The translations under genes and the position numbers were made by a program. Shown here piece by piece: positions 31,794 through 40,125 of a stretch of 46,994 bases of DNA (its first letter is position 1; each line of letters opens with the position of its first letter). Source of the DNA: Candidatus Omnitrophota bacterium (lineage in GTDB: Bacteria > Omnitrophota > Omnitrophia > Omnitrophales > Aquincolibacteriaceae); assembly GCA_023247035.1 (NCBI GenBank), contig JAHFHG010000008.1, positions 13,896-60,889 on the forward strand, in the 5' to 3' direction. A model generated the notes under the pieces. That model saw only the letters and a program-made list of their open reading frames with translations. It searched no databases and was not told the DNA's origin.

Positions 31794-34436
31794 ATGCGTC
31801 GGCATGATACACAAAATTCTTTAAAGCGGCAATCCTTTTTTAGATGGCTCGAGCGGCCGGCTGCGGCAGGATCCCTTTCGGCGCTTCTCATTATTTTTCT
31901 TTTTCTGGCGCTTCCTTCTTTCCGCTTTTTTCAGGAATATGAACTTAAGGCGCTGGATTTGCTTTTTCGTCTCAAGCGCAAGCCTCCCGCGTTGGATCTC
32001 GTGACTCACATTGATATTGATGATAAAAGCATTGACAGGATCGGGAAATGGCCGTGGCCGCGCGAAAAACACGCCGCGCTTATCAAGATTCTGAATGAAT
32101 GCGGGGCGAAGATCATTGCCTTTGACGTCCTTTTTATCGAACGCGGCCGGGCCTTGCCCAAAAGCGTGAATTCTAAAGGAGAGCTTCAGGCAAAATTGAA
32201 AAAACTTTCTGATTCGATGGCCGGCCCCTCTCAACTATCGCAGCCGTTGTTAGACGAGGTTAGAAAAATAAGGGCCTTTCTTGAGGAGGAAATCATTTTG
32301 GAGGACAGGGAGTTCCGTAATGCGATACGTCAAAGCAAAGCACAAATTTTCCTCCCTTTTTATATCCCCCTTGGTGAAAAAGCGCCTCCGGGCGAGTCTG
32401 TCGATATTCCCTTCGAGGAAGACCGATTTTCAAAAAATGTCGGCCTCAAATCAGACGGACTCAAAATCCCTTCAGCCAAAAAAAAAATAATGCCCAGGGA
32501 CATCTTCCTTCCTTATCTTGCCGGCTCGGGGTTTGTCAATGGAGAGCCGGACATGGACGGGACAATGCGCCGGATACCGCTTTTGTGGAAAGTGGGAAAC
32601 CGTTTTTATGCGCATCTTTTTTTTGAAGTCGCTTTAAGGCATTTAGGGATTGAGAATGCCGTTTTTTCCGTTTCAAAAAATGAGCTTGAGGTTTCTCAAA
32701 CGAACGGCACGGCCTTGCGCATTCCTATCACACCTCAAGCGGAGATGTTTGTCAATTGGACGGGGCGCTGGCCGGGGGGTTTTGCCCATATCCCCTATTC
32801 GGCAGTGCTTTTATTGGATCATGTGCGCCGCGACAAATCCGAACTTTTTACGCTTCTGGATCAGAAATACGCGCAAGGGGAGATCGCCAGGCTAAGAGAA
32901 GAGAGGACACTTTTAAAAGCCGACGCGCCGGAAGCCGAGACCTTGAAGCTTGAAGATACGATCCTCCAAAAGGAGAGAGATTTGCTCTCCTTCCTTGAAA
33001 AGAATTTTAAAAAAGGCGAAGCGCGGTTTCTTGACGAGCCGTCTTCGCCCGTTTTTCTTGACCTTTCACGGGATTTCGCGCTTGTTCAGGAGATCAGGGA
33101 TAAAGAAATCCGCCTTAAGGATAAAATCGCTTCCTGCGTCAAAGAAAAAATTTGCATCATCGGACTTACCGCGACAGGCACTCAGGATATTCAGCCGACG
33201 CCTCTCCAGCCGGCTTATCCGATGGTCGGGATGAATTCCAATATGATCAACACCCTTCTGACGCGGAGTTTTATTCGCCAGGCGCCGGAGGCCTGGAACA
33301 TTTTCTTCGTGATCCTAAGCGGGACAGCCATTTTTCTGATTACGGTTTTGTCAGCGAGCGGGTGGGGCTCGCTAGGGACTTTCTTTTATCTGATTTTCTA
33401 CAGCGCCGCGGCCTTTTTAGCCTTTGATCGGGCAGGGATATGGATAAATGTTGTGAGCCCTTTAGGGTGCGGCGGATTAACCTTTGCCGCAATGACAAGC
33501 GTCCGCTACACCCTTCAGAGCCTGGAAAAAAATCGAATTAAGACGGCGTTTCAATCCTACCTCTCGCGGGAAGTCGTTGCGGAAATCCTTAAAAATCCGG
33601 CAAGCCTCAAGCTCGGCGGCCAGACGCGGAATATGACGCTGCTTTTCGCCGATATCCGCGGATTCACTGCGATTTCCGAAACATTCGACGCTCAGGGGCT
33701 CACCGGATTTATCAACCGATTCCTCACGCCAATGACCGAAATTGTCTTGAGGCGCCGCGGGACCATTGATAAATATATGGGAGATTGCATTATGGCGTTT
33801 TGGAACGCTCCCGTCGAGGATCCGGAGCACGCCCGACACGCCTGCGAAGCGGCCCTCGAGATGCGGACTTGTCTTAAGGAAATCAACCGGAAGCTTCGGC
33901 AGGAGGCGCAGGATCAAAACCGGCCGTTTCAGCCGATCGAAATCGGAATCGGCTTAAATACCGGAGACTGCTGTGTGGGCAATGTCGGGTCCGCGCAGCG
34001 TTTTGATTACTCCGTGCTGGGAGATGAGGTTAACCTTGCGTCGCGTTTTGAGGGGCAATCCAAGACTTACGGCGTGGATATTTTGATCGGGCAGAATACC
34101 TGCGCTCAAATCAAAGGTTTTGCGGTTCTGGAGCTGGATCTGATCCGCGCGAAGGGAAAAAAGAGGCCCGTCCATATTTTCGCGCTGCTTGACGGCGAAA
34201 CGCTGAGTGAAGCTTCGGAATTCCAAGAACTCCGAAAGGTTCACGAGGCAATGCTCGCTTTTTACAGGAACCGGGAATGGAAAAGGGCCGGAGATTTGAT
34301 CGAGGAATGCCGTAAACGCGACGGCCGTCAGAGGCTCAAAAGCCTCTACGACCTTTATCGCTTGAGGATCGTATCTTTTGAATCGGCTCCGCCGGCTCCG
34401 GATTGGGACGGAGTTTACGTCGCATTAAGCAAGTGA
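31794..34436 (+). CDS. CHASE2-domain class III nucleotide cyclase
   Basis: Membrane-bound sensor that probably makes cAMP. The 880-aa chain has a membrane helix (about 20-45), a periplasmic CHASE2 domain (about 55-490) with a coiled-coil-like insert (about 360-410), three closely spaced helices (about 500-575), and a cytoplasmic cyclase domain (about 600-800). Asp620 (LLFADIRGFT) and Asp664 (KYMGDCIMAF) are the metal-binding pair; FDYSVLGDEVNLASRFE holds the substrate pocket. Lys in DKYMGD fits adenylate over guanylate specificity, but this needs assay. A short C-terminal helical extension follows. It diverges from the FecR/barrel operon and is followed after 20 bp by a peptidase gene. Confidence 0.9.
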   Translation: MRRHDTQNSLKRQSFFRWLERPAAAGSLSALLIIFLFLALPSFRFFQEYELKALDLLFRLKRKPPALDLVTHIDIDDKSIDRIGKWPWPREKHAALIKILNECGAKIIAFDVLFIERGRALPKSVNSKGELQAKLKKLSDSMAGPSQLSQPLLDEVRKIRAFLEEEIILEDREFRNAIRQSKAQIFLPFYIPLGEKAPPGESVDIPFEEDRFSKNVGLKSDGLKIPSAKKKIMPRDIFLPYLAGSGFVNGEPDMDGTMRRIPLLWKVGNRFYAHLFFEVALRHLGIENAVFSVSKNELEVSQTNGTALRIPITPQAEMFVNWTGRWPGGFAHIPYSAVLLLDHVRRDKSELFTLLDQKYAQGEIARLREERTLLKADAPEAETLKLEDTILQKERDLLSFLEKNFKKGEARFLDEPSSPVFLDLSRDFALVQEIRDKEIRLKDKIASCVKEKICIIGLTATGTQDIQPTPLQPAYPMVGMNSNMINTLLTRSFIRQAPEAWNIFFVILSGTAIFLITVLSASGWGSLGTFFYLIFYSAAAFLAFDRAGIWINVVSPLGCGGLTFAAMTSVRYTLQSLEKNRIKTAFQSYLSREVVAEILKNPASLKLGGQTRNMTLLFADIRGFTAISETFDAQGLTGFINRFLTPMTEIVLRRRGTIDKYMGDCIMAFWNAPVEDPEHARHACEAALEMRTCLKEINRKLRQEAQDQNRPFQPIEIGIGLNTGDCCVGNVGSAQRFDYSVLGDEVNLASRFEGQSKTYGVDILIGQNTCAQIKGFAVLELDLIRAKGKKRPVHIFALLDGETLSEASEFQELRKVHEAMLAFYRNREWKRAGDLIEECRKRDGRQRLKSLYDLYRLRIVSFESAPPAPDWDGVYVALSK

Positions 34437-34456
34437 GAAATTAAAAGGACAAAGAA

Positions 34457-35221
34457 ATGAGATTCACCAAGGTTAAAAATCAAGGGATGATTCTTCTTTT
34501 TATTTTGTTTTCGTTTTGCGGGTGCAAGGAAAAGTGGGACGTTCTGTCTGAATCCGATCGGGTGATCCTGAAGAGGACGCTCGCCCACTGGGAAACCTGG
34601 GTGCCTGCAAAAAAAGAGGAAGGCTCCGCGCCTTTAATGACTTTCGAGGAACTTTATCAAGGCCTTCATTCCGAGGAGCAGGATTTTCTGAACCGTGTCC
34701 GGGCTATTGAGCCGGTAAAAATTGAGGAGACAAAGAAAATCCATTTTCAAAAAATCACGGGCCAGACTTACGAAAAAAACGGGAAGAGGGAAACGCTCGG
34801 CCCCCAATATCTGCCTCAACCGGTTTATCGGGCTTATCAGCGGATGATGCAGGCGATGCAGCGCGATTTAGGAAAAAACCTTCTGATTGAATCGGGATAC
34901 CGTGCGCCGGCCTTTCAGCTTTACACTTTTCTTTATTATTTGCCTCATCACGCATTTTCGATTGTCGAGACACGCCGCTGGGTGGCCCTGCCGGGCTTGA
35001 GCGAACACGGGAATCCTCAAAAGCAAGCCCTTGATTTTATCAATCAGGCGGGGGTTAACGGAGACGACCACGCCGAGGATTTTGAGGAGCTTGAAGAATA
35101 CAAATGGCTCCAGGCGCACGCTCACGAATTCGGCTTTGAACTTTCTTACCCGCGCGCAACGAAAGGGACGACTTTTGAGCCCTGGCATTGGCGGTACGGA
35201 GACCTTCGGTCAATCCGATGA
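34457..35221 (+). CDS. D-alanyl-D-alanine carboxypeptidase-like protein (M15/VanY family), probable lipoprotein
   Basis: A 254-aa exported protein. The N-terminal hydrophobic segment ends SFCGCKEK, a plausible lipobox. The peptidase domain (about 125-254) has the zinc-site pattern of M15B peptidases: ESGYRAPAFQLY, then GLSEHGNPQKQALDF with the first His and Asp, and FEPWHWRYG with the catalytic Glu and last His. It likely trims peptidoglycan stem peptides. AAGGA sits 7 nt before the ATG. It follows the cyclase by 20 bp and overlaps the methyltransferase by ATGA, so these three form one operon. Confidence 0.85.
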   Translation: MRFTKVKNQGMILLFILFSFCGCKEKWDVLSESDRVILKRTLAHWETWVPAKKEEGSAPLMTFEELYQGLHSEEQDFLNRVRAIEPVKIEETKKIHFQKITGQTYEKNGKRETLGPQYLPQPVYRAYQRMMQAMQRDLGKNLLIESGYRAPAFQLYTFLYYLPHHAFSIVETRRWVALPGLSEHGNPQKQALDFINQAGVNGDDHAEDFEELEEYKWLQAHAHEFGFELSYPRATKGTTFEPWHWRYGDLRSIR

Positions 35222-35853
35222 TTTCGATTATTCCTGAAAAAATCGAGCAATATGCCGCCGCTTGCACGGAAAAAGAATCCCTTCTCTTGAAGGCTCTGGC
35301 CCGGGAAACTTACGCCCGGACCGTTTGCCCGCAAATGCAAGTCGGGCATTTGGAAGGCTCCTTCCTTCGCCTGCTGGTGAAGATCAGCGGGGCGCGAAGG
35401 ATCTTGGAGATCGGGACATTCACAGGCTACAGCGCTTTGGCAATGGCCGAGGGGCTGCCGGAGCGGGGAAAATTAATCACTTGCGATCGAGATCCCGAGG
35501 CGACTCAGATTGCCCGCTGCTTTTGGAATAAGAGCCCGCACGGCAAAAAAATTATTTTAAAATTAGGGCCTGCCCTCCAGACTCTGAAGACGTTGCCCGG
35601 CCCTTTCGATTTCGTCTTTATGGATGCCGATAAGGAAAACTATATCCGCTACTGGGAATCGTGCCTGCCGAAGGTCCGGCGCGGCGGATTGATTGCCGCC
35701 GACAATGTGCTTTGGAGCGGCCGGGTCTTAGCCCCCCGCGAAGAAACGGCCCGAGCCATTGCCGGATTCAATGAGCACGTGCGCCGCGACAAACGCGTGG
35801 AAGCCGTGATGCTCACTTTAAGAGACGGGCTGACCGTAGCCCGCAAAAAGTAA
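35218..35853 (+). CDS. Class I SAM-dependent O-methyltransferase (COMT-like)
   Basis: A 211-aa soluble enzyme of the caffeoyl-CoA/catechol O-methyltransferase family: ILEIGTFTGYSALAMAEGLP (SAM-binding motif I), LITCDRDPEATQIAR, DFVFMDADKENYIRYWE with the metal-binding Asp, and AADNVLWSGRV. ATG at 35218 overlaps the preceding stop codon (ATGA), a better choice than TTG at 35188. The substrate is unknown. It closes the cyclase-peptidase operon. Confidence 0.92.
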   Translation: MISIIPEKIEQYAAACTEKESLLLKALARETYARTVCPQMQVGHLEGSFLRLLVKISGARRILEIGTFTGYSALAMAEGLPERGKLITCDRDPEATQIARCFWNKSPHGKKIILKLGPALQTLKTLPGPFDFVFMDADKENYIRYWESCLPKVRRGGLIAADNVLWSGRVLAPREETARAIAGFNEHVRRDKRVEAVMLTLRDGLTVARKK

Positions 35854-35870
35854 TCAATCCTGGAAAATTC

Positions 35871-35928
35871 TGACTGCGAAGTAAAACGGAAGCGAGCCGC
35901 GAAGCAGAGCGGCGAGAATCGCAATTCA
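35871..35928. repeat. Nested hairpin structure before the nuclease gene
   Basis: Outer stem: TGA plus TGCGA (35871-35873, 35875-35879) with TCGCA plus TCA (35919-35923, 35926-35928). Inner stem: GCCGC-N8-GCGGC (35896-35913). There is no T-run behind it. It could be a folded 3' end of the methyltransferase mRNA or a short interspersed palindrome. Confidence 0.35.
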
Positions 35929-35949
35929 GATCCTTTGTCCGAAAATGAT

Positions 35950-35978
35950 CTGACAAAAAATTAAAGATTTGATATGAT
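35950..35978 (+). promoter_or_regulatory. Promoter of the secreted nuclease gene
   Basis: CTGACA (35950-35955), 17-bp spacer, TATGAT (35973-35978): five of six consensus bases in both boxes. Predicted start is near 35985, about 39 nt before the ATG; AAGGAG lies 7 nt before the ATG. Confidence 0.6.
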
Positions 35979-36023
35979 TTGAACAAAGCAAACAGATTGT
36001 CAATAGGGTCAATAAGGAGCAAA

Positions 36024-37076
36024 ATGAAAAATTTTCAGACCAAGTTTCCGGTTCATAACTTATCCAAAAAATATCGCGCGATTTTTTTCGTCCTCAGTTC
36101 GATTTTGCTTTGCGGCGATTTAAGCTCCGCGGCTGTTCAAACGCCTGAGCTTAAACAAACAGAAATCCTGGATTTGAAACAGGCGGCGCAGCCTAGTGAA
36201 GAGCAAAAAATAAAAACGGACAGGCAACAGGCCGAAGCGGCTTCCAAGGATCTTGCGGGCTTGAAAGAGAAAAGCCTCGGGGAAGCCCGCCCCAAAGAAA
36301 CTTTGCAGCGCGCGTTTCAGGAATACCTTATACCCGGGCTGCATTATAAAGGAATCGAGAGAATCCTGGCCGAAACCGGAGAACAAAACACGGCCTCGGA
36401 GCCTCTTGCCGCCTCAGGCGTCCCGCAGGAAGACAACGCCTTGCCCAAAGTCCTTTTCGGCGATCCTTTGAAAGAATCTCAAGAAGGGCAGACTGCGAAG
36501 AAGAAGGAATCTAAAGGCGGAACTTCCGGTAATTTATTAAGCTCTAAGCCGCTCCCGGCGGCTGATCCAACTTCAAATTTTCCCAAGAGTAAAGAAGAGG
36601 AAAAAAAAGAGGAGGCAGCCCTTTTCGAATCGCGCGCCGGATTTCCTCAAAATATTTACAAAGTCTGGCGCGTTTATGACGGCGACAGCCTGAGGCTGGA
36701 AGGGGATAAGCGGGTCGTCTTAATCGGCGTGGATGCCCCGGAAAATTTTTTCAACCGCAAGATGTTTCATGAATCACGAAGAACCCAACAGACGATCGCG
36801 AGCCTGATGGCGGCCGGCCGGAAAGCCGTTAAGCGGACAAAACAGCTCGCCCAAGGCAAATGGGTAAGGCTCGAATTTGACGCCGAAAGGCAGGATCGAT
36901 TCGGGCGCTTGCTTGCCTACGCGTATCTTCAGGACGGCACCTTTTTGAATGCGGAACTCATTCGTTCGGGATATGCGCGCGCCGCCGATCCGGGGCTGAA
37001 TATGAAATTCCGCGATTACTTTTTGGATTTGGAGCGGGAAGCCCGGCAAAACCGGCGCGGCTTCTGGAAAAAATAG
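36024..37076 (+). CDS. Exported staphylococcal-nuclease-like (SNase) protein with long linker
   Basis: ATG at 36024 is chosen: AAGGAG stands just upstream. The 350-aa product has a basic start and a signal or anchor segment (about 14-38), a charged low-complexity linker (about 40-205, rich in Lys, Glu, Gln and Ala), and an SNase domain (about 208-350). Visible active-site pattern: VYDGDSLRL, LIGVDAPENF, and EFDAERQDRFGRLLAY with the Arg/Glu residues the family uses for Ca2+-dependent phosphodiester cleavage; it ends NRRGFWKK as many thermonucleases do. Probably a periplasmic or surface nuclease for DNA scavenging. Confidence 0.88.
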   Translation: MKNFQTKFPVHNLSKKYRAIFFVLSSILLCGDLSSAAVQTPELKQTEILDLKQAAQPSEEQKIKTDRQQAEAASKDLAGLKEKSLGEARPKETLQRAFQEYLIPGLHYKGIERILAETGEQNTASEPLAASGVPQEDNALPKVLFGDPLKESQEGQTAKKKESKGGTSGNLLSSKPLPAADPTSNFPKSKEEEKKEEAALFESRAGFPQNIYKVWRVYDGDSLRLEGDKRVVLIGVDAPENFFNRKMFHESRRTQQTIASLMAAGRKAVKRTKQLAQGKWVRLEFDAERQDRFGRLLAYAYLQDGTFLNAELIRSGYARAADPGLNMKFRDYFLDLEREARQNRRGFWKK

Positions 37077-37107
37077 GGTTTCAGATTTTTAAAGCGTCTC
37101 TTACGTC

Positions 37108-37129
37108 AAAGACTTCCCCAAAAGTCTTT
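37108..37129 (+). terminator. Hairpin downstream of the nuclease gene
   Basis: AAAGACTT (37108-37115), loop CCCCAA, AAGTCTTT (37122-37129): a perfect 8-bp stem 31 bp after the stop codon. The 3' arm itself ends in TTT, but no longer T-run follows. Possible weak terminator or mRNA 3' end. Confidence 0.4.
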
Positions 37130-37287
37130 ATGAAGATCTAACCTCTTCAACGGCTGGAGGTAACGCTGTCCTTCAGAGGGCAATCCGAGCGCTTCAGACC
37201 CGTCCCTATTTTAAATATTTTAACGAATTTCTTTGGCGCCCGCCCCAGGAATTTTTTTTAGATCTTGAAAAATTCTGTTTCCCCCCC

Positions 37288-37316
37288 TTGCCCCTTAAAA
37301 ACTCAGCGTGCATACT
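37288..37316 (+). promoter_or_regulatory. Candidate promoter of the HD-GYP gene
   Basis: TTGCCC (37288-37293), 17-bp spacer, CATACT (37311-37316), four of six consensus bases each. The rest of the 296-bp gap (37077-37372) shows only the 37108 hairpin and a small AGCC/GGCT stem near 37324-37340. AAGGGG precedes the ATG. Confidence 0.4.
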
Positions 37317-37372
37317 TTAGTTAGCCCTAAAGAAAGGCTCTTGATCGGGAGGGAGTTAAGGGGAAAAAATAA

Positions 37373-38488
37373 ATGGAAATCGATAAAAAAATACTCGGCT
37401 CAAAAATTCTGATTATTGACGACGACGTGACGATCGGCATGACTCTTGAAGATTTCCTTAAAGAAAACGGCTTCAATATGTCGCGCGCGATTACAGACTC
37501 CCGGGAGGCCGAGACGGTTTACCGGCAGTTTCATCCCGACTTAGTCCTTTTGGATATTCGAATGCCCAACCTTGACGGCTTCCAAATTATCGAACGATTT
37601 AAAATGATCAATAATAACACTTCCTTTGTCCCCATCGTGATGCTGACGGGCCAAAACGACGAGTCGCTCTGCTTGCGCGCGCTCGGATCCGGCGCTTCGG
37701 ATTTTCTTTACAAGCCCATCAAACTGTCTGAAGTGCTTGCGCGGATTCAAAATTTACTCAAGATCCGGATCTTGCAGCTCGAACTCGAAAACCGGAAAGA
37801 TTTCCTTGAAGAAAAGGTCAAAGACAGGACCGATCAATTGAAGCAGGCGATTGTCCAGCTGGATCAGATGAACAATCAAATTAAAGAGGCCTACATTGAG
37901 ACGATTTACCGCCTGACCCGGGCGACGGAATACAAAGACGGGGAGACCGCCGATCACGTCAGGCGACTCAGCCTTTATGCGGCGACGTTGGGGAAAGCCC
38001 TGCGCCTGAGCAGCTCGATGGTGGAACTTTTGCTTTACGCCAGTCCGATGCACGATATCGGAAAGATTGGAATCCCGGACAAAATCCTTTTCAAAAAAGA
38101 CCCCTTAGACGAAGAGGAATGGAAGATTATGAAGACCCACACCACGATTGGTTACGAAATCCTGCGGGATTCGAACGCGCCTGTGCTCAAGATGGCCTCG
38201 GTGATTGCGCTGAATCATCACGAGCGCTGGGACGGCTCGGGTTACCCCAACGGTTTGAAGGGAGAAGCGATCCCTATCGAAGCCCGGATTTTGGGCCTTG
38301 TCGATGTTTATGACGCGCTGCGCAGTAAAAGGCATTATAAAGACAGTTTTGATCACCCGACGGCCCTGAAAATAATCTTCGAAGGCGATGGGCGCGTGAT
38401 GCCTTGCCACTTTGATCCTAAACTCCTCGAGGCTTTTCAAAGAGTCCATTTGGAGTTCAAGGAAATATTCGACAGTCATAACCGATAA
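37373..38488 (+). CDS. Response regulator with HD-GYP domain (probable c-di-GMP phosphodiesterase)
   Basis: A 371-aa two-domain regulator. The receiver domain (about 9-128) has IIDDD, the phosphoacceptor Asp61 in VLLDIRMP, and the Thr/Lys switch residues (VMLTG, YKPIK). A coiled-coil linker (about 130-175) leads to the HD-GYP domain (about 178-360) with HDIGKIGIPD (His227-Asp228), HHE (282-284) and GSGYPNGLKGE. All the diagnostic metal and GYP residues are present, so c-di-GMP hydrolysis is likely, in the manner of RpfG. No cognate kinase gene is adjacent. Confidence 0.92.
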   Translation: MEIDKKILGSKILIIDDDVTIGMTLEDFLKENGFNMSRAITDSREAETVYRQFHPDLVLLDIRMPNLDGFQIIERFKMINNNTSFVPIVMLTGQNDESLCLRALGSGASDFLYKPIKLSEVLARIQNLLKIRILQLELENRKDFLEEKVKDRTDQLKQAIVQLDQMNNQIKEAYIETIYRLTRATEYKDGETADHVRRLSLYAATLGKALRLSSSMVELLLYASPMHDIGKIGIPDKILFKKDPLDEEEWKIMKTHTTIGYEILRDSNAPVLKMASVIALNHHERWDGSGYPNGLKGEAIPIEARILGLVDVYDALRSKRHYKDSFDHPTALKIIFEGDGRVMPCHFDPKLLEAFQRVHLEFKEIFDSHNR

Positions 38489-38689
38489 CCTCCTTCTGTC
38501 CCCGTAGAAATTTTCCCGCGTTGAAATATTAAAAGTTTAAGAAATCCATAGAATCCTATTGCGAAGGATCATCGAATGGCCTTAAAATAACTTCAAGTAT
38601 GCGACAAAAGTAGTTTGAATCGGCTGAACATACACACTTAACCCTTGAACGAACCCGTCAACTCAACTCTCCGCAAGAGGATAAAAAAA

Positions 38690-39598
38690 ATGAAAAAGGC
38701 GTTGCTGTGGGTCCTGGGAATTTTTGTGATTCTTGCCGTTGCGGTTTTTCTTTTCAAAAATTGGATCCTTAAAACGACCCTGGAAGCTGCGGTGGCCGGG
38801 CTTACGGGTTTTGAGACAAAAATCGAAGCCCTTCGTTACGATCTTCCCGCAACCTTAGAAATCAACGGCCTCACGATTCATAATCCTGCCGGTTTCCAAA
38901 ATAAGATTTTTGCCCGTATCCCTGAAATTTATATGGATCTGAGCCTTAAGGAGCTGCTGCGGAAAGAAAGGGTTCATCTCCGCGGGATCACATTGAATAT
39001 CGAAGAAGTGAATGTCGAGAAAAATGCGCAAGGCAAGACGAATGTTTCGCTCCTCAGTTCGGTGGGAGGCGATGAGAAAAAGGAAAAATCCGGTTACGAA
39101 AAGACGGGCCCGCCAGCCCCGGGCTTGCCCTTTCTGCTTGATCGCTTGGAGCTGACCCTCCGGGCCGTGACATTCGAGGATCATTCGCAAAAAAAGTTTG
39201 CCCCTTCGAAAGTGATGCCCGGCAAAGCTAAGGTCGATATGAAAATCGAAAAGCAGGTTTTTAAAAATATTCAGAACCCCCAAGCCCTCGTCAATTTGGT
39301 GCTCCTCAAAATTGTTTACGGGACCACCTTCGGCAACCTGCTCGACCTCAGCCCCGATAAGCTGGAGCGTTCCTTGACCGGAGCCTTGGATTCGGGGACG
39401 AAGCTATTAACGGATACGGTGGGATTAATGGCTGAGAAAGCCGGTGATTTCGTGTCGGGCGCTGCGGATAAGGCAGGCCGGGAGGCGCAAGGACTCTTAT
39501 CCTCCAAACCTTTGGCCGACGCCAAAGGAGCGGTGACCGATGCCGCGCAGGCCGCGAAGGGACAAATTTCCAGCTTTGTGAATAGATTAAAATCTTGA
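38690..39598 (+). CDS. AsmA-like membrane-anchored protein with helical tail
   Basis: ATG at 38690 is chosen (AAGAGG 9 nt upstream). The 302-aa product has an N-terminal membrane anchor (about 1-22), a beta-rich part (about 35-200) with LTIHNPAGF and LKELLRKERVHLRGITLNIE typical of the N-terminal AsmA/DUF748-type repeats, and an Ala/Lys-rich amphipathic helix region (about 225-302; AEKAGDFVSGAADKAGREAQ). AsmA-like proteins are envelope proteins linked to lipid transport. The last codon and stop (TCT TGA) come from a MITE-like insertion: the reconstructed uninterrupted gene would end three residues later. Confidence 0.72.
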   Translation: MKKALLWVLGIFVILAVAVFLFKNWILKTTLEAAVAGLTGFETKIEALRYDLPATLEINGLTIHNPAGFQNKIFARIPEIYMDLSLKELLRKERVHLRGITLNIEEVNVEKNAQGKTNVSLLSSVGGDEKKEKSGYEKTGPPAPGLPFLLDRLELTLRAVTFEDHSQKKFAPSKVMPGKAKVDMKIEKQVFKNIQNPQALVNLVLLKIVYGTTFGNLLDLSPDKLERSLTGALDSGTKLLTDTVGLMAEKAGDFVSGAADKAGREAQGLLSSKPLADAKGAVTDAAQAAKGQISSFVNRLKS

Positions 39599-39805
39599 AT
39601 TCCGCAAATTTTCGAATTCATGGAGTATCGCTCTTTGTGAGACAAGCGGTGGTCATTCCCGCGGCGGCCCCGAGAAATGCGAAACGTTTCCGGGGCTCAA
39701 GTCCTGGAAATCGCTCCGCGATTTCACAGGGGAATCCCAAATCTGGATTCCTGATAAAAATATTCAGGAACGACGGAAAGAAAAACAAAATTTGCGGAAC
39801 TCAAG
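39594..39805 (+). mobile_element. MITE-like element, family A, copy 2, with 7-bp target duplication
   Basis: A 212-bp non-coding element. The left end CTTGAATTCCGCAAATTTT and the right end read in reverse, CTTGAGTTCCGCAAATTTT, differ at one of 19 bases. TTAAAAT flanks it on both sides (39587-39593 and 39806-39812). The interior matches copy 1 (12760-12994, opposite orientation) including GTCATTCCCGCG and TCAAGTCCTGGAAATCGCTC. No transposase reading frame is present, so movement would need an enzyme supplied in trans. Confidence 0.85.
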
Positions 39806-39812
39806 TTAAAAT

Positions 39813-40125
39813 CAAATTTGGAATAAAATCAAAACTGCTGGAATTTTCCGCCTCAAAAAATCTCCTTTAAATAAGGTTGTTGCAAGCCACGGATGATTGA
39901 GACTGAGATTTTCCGGTTTCCTTTCTTGTTTGTTCATTGGCAATCTTTGCCGCCTTGATCTTTACGTACCGCCGCAATCACGTCTGGGGAGATGAACCCC
40001 GCCCGCCGGCCAAAGAGCCGGGATGAAAATAAATCGCGCCTTGATATTTTTATTGTATAATCCGGCCTTGTTTTCTAAACACGTTCGAAAAATAATTCTG
40101 TCCCGATACAAAATTTGAGGAAAAA
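39813..40125. other. Non-coding stretch before the putative DNA-binding protein gene
   Basis: About 313 bp without a gene. GGGG-N7-CCCC and CCGGC-N6-GCCGG hairpins lie close together around 39989-40021. A TATAAT at 40056-40061 is a possible -10 for the next gene, with a poor -35. I see no tRNA or recognised regulatory RNA. Confidence 0.45.

Noticed and set aside
39985-40025. Possible fluoride (crcB-type) riboswitch: GGGGAGATGA followed by CCCCGCC and a GATGA downstream
   Set aside because: The 3' half lacks the expected pairing partner, and a -10 box lies downstream of it; the next gene is not a fluoride exporter.
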